DNA of 64,000 nucleotides from Lunularia cruciata (Eukaryota; Streptophyta; Marchantiopsida; Lunulariales; Lunulariaceae), in NCBI GenBank assembly GCA_948567375.1, contig OX419757.1:75213836-75277835 (forward strand), in the 5' to 3' direction. The notes beneath the pieces are model-generated. The model saw only the letters and a list, made by a program, of their open reading frames with translations, did not search any database and was not told the DNA's origin. Made by a program: the position numbers and the translations under genes. Each line of letters opens with the position of its first letter. Positions within the stretch are counted from its first letter, which is position 1. Below, one piece after another: positions 58,175-64,000 of this stretch.

Positions 58175-61080
58175 CCTCCCATCATCATGTTGGGTGAGCA
58201 CTACTCCAAGCTCCAATATACTCCAATCACTATGAACCTAAAATGGTCATCCTCTTATTGGTCTCCTCAAAGTAGGAGCAAATGTCAACCTCTCCTCGAG
58301 CTCTACAAAAGCTCTCTCATGCTCATCTCCCCAACACCACATTTATCTTCCTCTCTTTTGGCAACTGATGATTACTTGCTCAAAGATCCAAAGTACTTAA
58401 GACCTTTGCATGCACAATCGCATCAAAGATCTCATTTGGTGTAGACATTGTATACAAATCAACCTTAGTCTATTGGTTGATAGGATGATAATCTACACAC
58501 ATCCTCCTATCTATATAGTTGTCATGCGTATCCTTCTTGATTGGCATCATTGTTGCTGATGCATACTCTCCATGTGAAATCCACACCAAACTAGCCTCAA
58601 AAAGGTCTTTACTCTAGCTATGAACCAATGTTCTCTCCATGTCATATATTGATAGGGAGTTCCAAAAACTAGTATATCACTAGTTAATTCGATTTGAATA
58701 CCAAGTCCTTTTGGATCACCCAAACCCTTCATACTGAAGGCAAAATAACTCGTGTAGCTCCTCAAGAACCTCTGTCTTTCCTCTCCTATAAGCTTGGGTC
58801 CTAGATCCGACTCCCAAGTATCCTCTATAACTGATATAAGAGTGGAAGATGTACTAATTGGTTGCTACATTGGGCCCTTGGGAGCAATAGTGTCATGCCC
58901 CCAAGCGCTAGAGGTCCCAACTTTAGTGTGAAAAATCCCTCCACTTTGGCTGCAAGCTCCATATGTCCTCTAGCTGCTTCCCAAGTAGACCAAGGGTGTA
59001 ATCCAAGTAGACCATGCTCACCTAGAAGGACTCCAAGTAGATGTCTCTCCCTAGTAGCCACTAGTTGTGTCCCAAGAATGCATTGTCCACTTGGTTTGTT
59101 GTCCCTAGCATGTGCCTAAGTCATCTCAATAGACTTAGAGCTCACAAATGTCCAAGTGGTGATGCCTATCAAGCACATCTTATGATGCTCTGCCAAGCCA
59201 ATGCTCTGCCAAGCCAAGGCTCTCAATCCAGGTCAAACAGTTCAAGTCCATAGCCTTACCCAACACCTAATGTTTGGATGCCTCTAACACTATTTGAATA
59301 GCAATAATACCAATGCAAAAACTTATCGCCCACTCTCTCTCATCAGCATTGGGCTCCACCAATTGTAGTAACTACGGAACCCAAACAAGTCTAGGACCTC
59401 CCTCTTGAAAAGCATGAGAGCATGAGAAGCTCATAAGTGTAGGAAAAGTGGCTCATAGTTGGCCAACTAGGTTCACCATTGCTATTGGTGACCTATCAGC
59501 CACTATGACCGTTTAAGATTGACACCCAACATCCAAGATGTCATAAAAAATAAGGTAATCTAGTTGTTGAATCCTATTGTAAGCACATTGTAGAACCTCT
59601 TTAGGTAAGAGGTTTTTCCACCAAAGACACAGAGGATGCACCTTTTATCCCACTTTGGTTGCATCTAACAACACAATAGGTCCATCCAAGAATGGACCTT
59701 ATGTGTACTTGCCATCACCCGAGTGCGAGAATCACCCATCAACGGGATGTTCTCCAAAATGTAAGCTAGAGAAACAAACTGATGAACCTAAAGATGCTGT
59801 AATATATGTAACATCTCCTTAAACACACCAGAATGGGGATCTTGAAGACCCAAACCTCAGCCAACATGGGTATGTTCCTAACATGGCCATCTAGAAATCA
59901 CCAAATGAATGGGCCCATGTCTCTCTAGATCCTACGCCCCCAACAAGGAAATGTCTGCTGGTAGGGTCTTCTAGTCACCCCTGACTATTGACATTGGTAA
60001 TAACTTAGGATACCAATAGGCCAAGTGTGCCACATGATAAAGAGAGACTTTACTAGTAGTCTCATCTCTCTCTACATACAAGTACCTCTGTACTCGTATA
60101 CTTGCCTGTAATCAGTGCTATTCCACCAAACAATTCCAATGGACATACTCCCTCTACAAGACATTGCCAAGCAATGAGTTTGGTATTTAGAGGTGTCAAG
60201 GTAATCAAATTTGGAGGCTCATCCTCACACTGGTCTTTTGGTGGTACAAAGGCTCCACTCCAGGCCTACTACACCAACTTATCTACATGTTGCTATAATG
60301 ACTCCTCTGAACTCCACAATGGAACATTCAAGGTTGATGGAACGATCCCACTTGTACTCCAAACCCAAGTGATATCCTTTGGTACTGGAGTATCATCTGC
60401 ATGGGCGTTCCACTCCAATGAGTCACCAAGCCAAGTAACAGAACCGTTGAAGGCTGAAACTAATGTTGCTATGGTCCTGGATTGTAGTGAGCCAAGACTA
60501 CCACTACCAAAGCGTATTGGTAGGTAACATACCCATTCCTCACCTGACTACCAACCAGTCTATAGGAGGTTTTCTCCTCTCAATAGTCAATATTGAAACC
60601 CATGGTATAACACTAGCCTCCACTAATACATCATACAACTAGCTATGGTCACAATGGCTTGAGTTCTCACCACATAGCTATCAATCTGATGACCAGGCTG
60701 AATCTGAACAACAAGCTCTCCACATGTGATGTACTATGTAGAATTACTCCCTAAAGGTGTTTGGATCTAAAATAGACACTGCTCTACATCGATCTTCTGT
60801 AACTCTAGATCAACAATTGCAGCCTTCCCTAACATAAAGGGCTGTGCACCAAAGTCTAATAAGACCCTCCATGGTGTATAGACCTTCCCTGAAGATCCCA
60901 ACAAACAAAATTCCTCCTCTAGTTATCCAATAGGACAACCTTATGTGTAAACCACACTCGCTCAAAGGCCGGTCTAGTTGGTATCTCCTCTAATCTAGTT
61001 AGTGTTGCCTACCATAACCATTGGTTGTTGAGTGGATCCCATGCTCCTCAACCAAGTCAACTCCATTGTCAACCACCTCT
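58175..61080 (-). pseudogene. Element A: protease and reverse transcriptase portion
   Basis: The minus strand resumes element A. From right to left: protease-like VLLDFGAQPF (about 60,850), a linker matching element B 38.5-39.75 kb plus 47.6-48.3 kb without the C insertion, an RT start (58,765-58,547: RSYTSYFAFSMKGLGD), then HAKVLSTLDL near 58,400 and FWGDEHERAFVELEERLT near 58,330. Compared with B, about 0.5 kb of RT including the YIDD site is missing between the last two. No gag or 5' LTR of A could be found beyond ~61,080. Confidence 0.75.
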
Positions 61081-61839
61081 GCTCTAGAATTAGGAACCAA
61101 ACTGTAACAAAATTAAGTAAAGAGACAACAAACTAAGGAAATCCATACCCCTCACTCCGTACAACTTACAAGAGTGATCACTCTAAACTCTAAGAGATTG
61201 AAATATAAATATAACTTGCTCCAGAGTTCTCCAATACCTTCAGATTGGATATAAATAAAAAAAATAAAAATTTAAACCAAAATGATTTACCTATTTCACT
61301 TGTTATCTATAACCTAGAATTACTTATAACTTAAAGTACACTATAAAATTAAATTTTTTGTCTTTTGTTTCTCTTTCCCATGTCGCTCCTCTCCTCACTC
61401 TCTTGACTATCACTCTCTCCGCCACGTAGATCTAAGAATACGATGTTGCATCACCAATTCCTCTTTCCTTTTACGTACAATACTGTATATTTGTACTTGA
61501 ATCTACAATACGCATTGGTTTGGTCATCAATGTGTGTATCATAAGATATTTCACGTCAGCATTGTCTCATTATCGTGAGACTTTCATTCTCAACTTGCAC
61601 GGTTAAGGTGGCTCTCTACTGTAATGGGTGTATAAATATATCTTAGTGATCATGTAACTCGTTTGAAAAATATACTTTAATTATAAAGAGGAAGCAAGGT
61701 ATCCACATGCCTTTGGCCATAGTTCTTGCGGGGCACACATGATATATTCGAGTTCTAAGGCTTCTGTTTACCGGTTTCTAGTATGCATACTCACTGCTTT
61801 ACGGAATTACCTCAATATTGCTCAATCAAAGGAGAAGAA

Positions 61840-62040
61840 GGCGACCGCATAGAATAACAAGGAGGGGAAGACCCCCATCAAGCCGTACAAGGATGTGACA
61901 TAGGATGTAAAATGAGGCCAAGCCCCGATAGTTTCGGCAACAGTATCAATATCCCCACCATCACATCGTACAAGAATGAGACATAATAGGCAAAATGAGC
62001 ATAAGCACCATTGATATCAATTTCCCCAATAGTGTCAATC
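61840..62040. repeat. Right copy of the TE-flanking repeat, with a second tandem unit
   Basis: 61,840-61,950 matches 18,655-18,770 in the same orientation (GGCGACCGC, GGAGGGGAAGACCCC, ATCAAGCCGTACAAGG). A further unit of about 84 bp follows (ATCGTACAAGAATGAGACATA, GCAAAATGAG), related to CCGTACAAGGATGTGACATA and GTAAAATGAG in the first. Confidence 0.55.
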
Positions 62041-63317
62041 AAAAGCAGATGGGCAGTTGTGGTGGCCCCAAATCAGTATCAAAACTTGTTAGTCATTTGC
62101 ATGTCAGCACTCAGTTTCTCATCGATACCCACTTGTTCTTAAGATTGCTGATGTGGTGCCTTAGAGATTTGATCCTGACTTCTGGACAAAGTACATAATA
62201 GAAGGTGATCCCGAAGCATTTCACTTAAGCTATGCCACAGGTCGTAAGGACCGCGTCCCCACTCTCCTCTCCGGGACAATAAGCTTGACCAATTCAAATA
62301 CAGTTCTTGGTTACCTAGAAATCATAGCCAGATGTTTACTGAAAGAACAGGGAGTCTAAGTGACCGCAGGTAGATTTGGAGGAAATTTTCGAACCATGGA
62401 CACAGTTGTCCGGCTAACGCTTAGCGATCCAGATATGAAACTTGCCGTATGAACTCTAATGGTCCAGTGAACCCATAGCATTCCCAGTTGAATTACTCCT
62501 AATTATCAGAAGATCATTCAAAATATGGTTCATTTTAGTAACCAGGTGACAATGGATGTTCCTCACCCTGCTTCTCTGACACCGAAATCTTCAACGTGAG
62601 AGTAATGCTATGTGGGAGGTTCTTGTTATATCTGCATTACCCTCGAGCAGGACACAACGCTCGACATGATCCCTCCACCTTTCTTCCTTCTTCCCCGTTT
62701 GATTCTCTTACTTTTGAAACTATCTTGATCATTCTGCTGAGAATCAACCAAAGAATCTCTGAGAACACCACAGGAAAATGAATCGTCGATAACACCGCAT
62801 CACCTATAGTAAATAGCTAAAGCCTGAACCTACGCTCGAGTGCCTCATCCAGGGTCCTATTCTCAAGTCGTTCCACGTTAACCTAGATGTGGCGACGGAC
62901 CGATTGATACTATATTAATCGAATTGTAAACTCTAAAACGTGAACTTCAATGCACACAAGACAACAGGAAGGGATGGAAAGATCCCTTGAATCATTACAT
63001 GGTTAAATAGTTGAAAATAGTGTCGAATTCTGTCTAAATAAAGTCAAGTTGAGAGAGTATCCTACTACACTATGAAAAAAAGTTAAAAAAATTAAAAAAT
63101 ATATATTTTATATTACTAGAGCATGAAAGAAGCATCCTATTAGAGTTAACCACCACAATGTCTACTATTACTTGATTGGTTAGGATTAAATATAAGTCTT
63201 CCTTAATTCTCATCATCTTTAATGTATACCGATACTCATTCTAAGTGAAATATCCATTCGGGCAAACACTATATGCTTGGTTATATCATGGATAATTATC
63301 TTTTTCCTCTAAGCTCC

Positions 63318-63545
63318 AAATATGTAACAATCACATGGATCTTTGTTGCATCTCGACGGGCTATCCTTATTGCAAGTGTGCAATAGTCATATGGACCTTT
63401 GTTGTATCTAAAGTATAATCAGTCCTCTTGCTGCAAAGGTACAACAGTCATATGGACTCTGGTTCATATGACTGTTGCATTCATCCCTGGACTATCTTTG
63501 GTGCAAAAGTGCAACAATCAGTCATAGGGACTCTTGTTGCATCTC
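63318..63545. repeat. Degenerate tandem repeat, ~60-70 bp units, about four copies
   Basis: Units share GCAA..GT.CAACA.TCATATGGAC.CTTGTTGCATCT and start near 63,318, 63,371, 63,433 and 63,502. The third unit is interrupted by its own inverted copy, giving a perfect 13-bp hairpin (63,442-63,477). Confidence 0.55.
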
Positions 63546-63871
63546 AACTAACACCCGAAGCCTTGGTGGGGAAGGTTGGGCTACCACTTCAGCGTGTTCG
63601 GGCTTGTCGAAAGGTGGGTCGAGACCTTACAGCACGAGTTGACGACAGCCGATTTCCTTAAATAAAGAAATTCACGTGTATTGTGAACCATTATATCCGA
63701 TCAAACTTTTGTGTTTCTCAAGGGTGGACCTCTGTACTTCAGTTATTTAGGGCACGGTCATGCTCATCTTCAACACCATCCTGTACAAGTCTCTAGAAGC
63801 TTTGAGGGAGTTATGGAATCTTATGAAGAATTAATAAATCCATTATTCTTTAAGTCAAGCAACATGGAGCT

Positions 63872-63996
63872 CCATCTACAAAACGTTGTGCAGTGACAAC
63901 CCTAAACCCTAAACCTGTTCCGTGCCAATCTGTGTGCTTACCGGGTCTTCTGTATATGCACGTCTTCTGTACCATCTACAAAACGTTGTGCAGTGA
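63872..63996. repeat. 25-bp exact repeat at 100-bp period
   Basis: CCATCTACAAAACGTTGTGC followed by AGTGA occurs at 63,872-63,896 and 63,972-63,996. The sequence between differs from what precedes the first copy, and the window ends just after, so it may be the start of a longer array. Confidence 0.6.
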
Positions 63997-64000
63997 GTTC

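Larger units (their letters stand above)
61081..64000. other. Non-TE flank, no recognised gene
   Basis: AT-rich at 61,240-61,370 and 63,070-63,115. It holds the right copy of the flanking repeat (61,840-61,950), a tandem repeat (63,318-63,545) and a 25-bp repeat with 100-bp period (63,872-63,996). A short telomere-like AACCCTAAACCCTAAACC lies at ~63,899. Open frames at 61,995-62,198 and 63,428-63,661 show no family features. Confidence 0.4.

Noticed and set aside
60102..60527. 141-residue + frame, and its counterpart at 38,550-39,107 on the minus strand
   Set aside because: Both are antisense to the same gag-pol linker of family A/B. They stay open by composition; the sense strand fits the element order.
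63318..63545. CRISPR-like array
   Set aside because: The units are degenerate along their whole length, with no constant repeat and variable spacer, and the DNA is eukaryotic.

Overview
The window looks like nuclear DNA of a land plant, probably a non-flowering one (a moss, liverwort or lycophyte). The evidence is spliced genes with short GT-AG introns, a plant-type bHLH factor, a plastid-targeted LEA protein with ABA-response elements, an NB-ARC protein ending in armadillo-like repeats, an FTR1-type iron permease remnant, and Ty3/gypsy retrotransposons of plant character. The species cannot be fixed from the sequence alone; the bryophyte leaning is inference.

Layout. From 1 to about 18.8 kb is low-density genic DNA: a bHLH gene (+, 1.9-4.06 kb, three exons), a decayed copy of the 3' end of the next gene (5.55-5.72 kb), an NB-ARC/ARM gene (-, 6.0-10.1 kb, at least three exons), a LEA gene (-, 12.9-13.65 kb) with ABREs upstream, and a broken FTR1-like permease (-, 16.3-16.87 kb). 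From 18.8 to 61.1 kb is a retrotransposon cluster: an old Ty3/gypsy wreck with RT on + and integrase on - (19-22.3 kb); a non-autonomous LTR family with a coiled-coil ORF in + and - copies (24.5-32.6 kb); then a nest of four elements. Element A (-) survives as 32.7-34.87, 52.12-52.55 and 58.17-61.08 kb. Element B (+, same family) was inserted into A at 34.87-52.12 kb. Element C (-, 39,768-47,607) was inserted into B. Element D (-, 52,553-58,174), a chromovirus, was inserted into A. A and B act as each other's empty-site reference, so both insertions of C and D can be read directly. From 61.1 to 64.0 kb no gene is recognised, but there are several short repeat arrays.

The most interesting signal is element D. 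Its 420-bp LTRs carry clusters of canonical heat-shock elements just upstream of a TATA box, including five perfectly phased GAA/TTC units in the 5' LTR. Other points of interest are the circularly permuted LTR ends of family A/B, repeated 19-20-bp tandem duplications in four retroelement copies, and perfect foldbacks inside otherwise decayed DNA. All elements A-D carry stops, frameshifts or lost catalytic residues, so none looks autonomous. All divergence figures are by-eye estimates.
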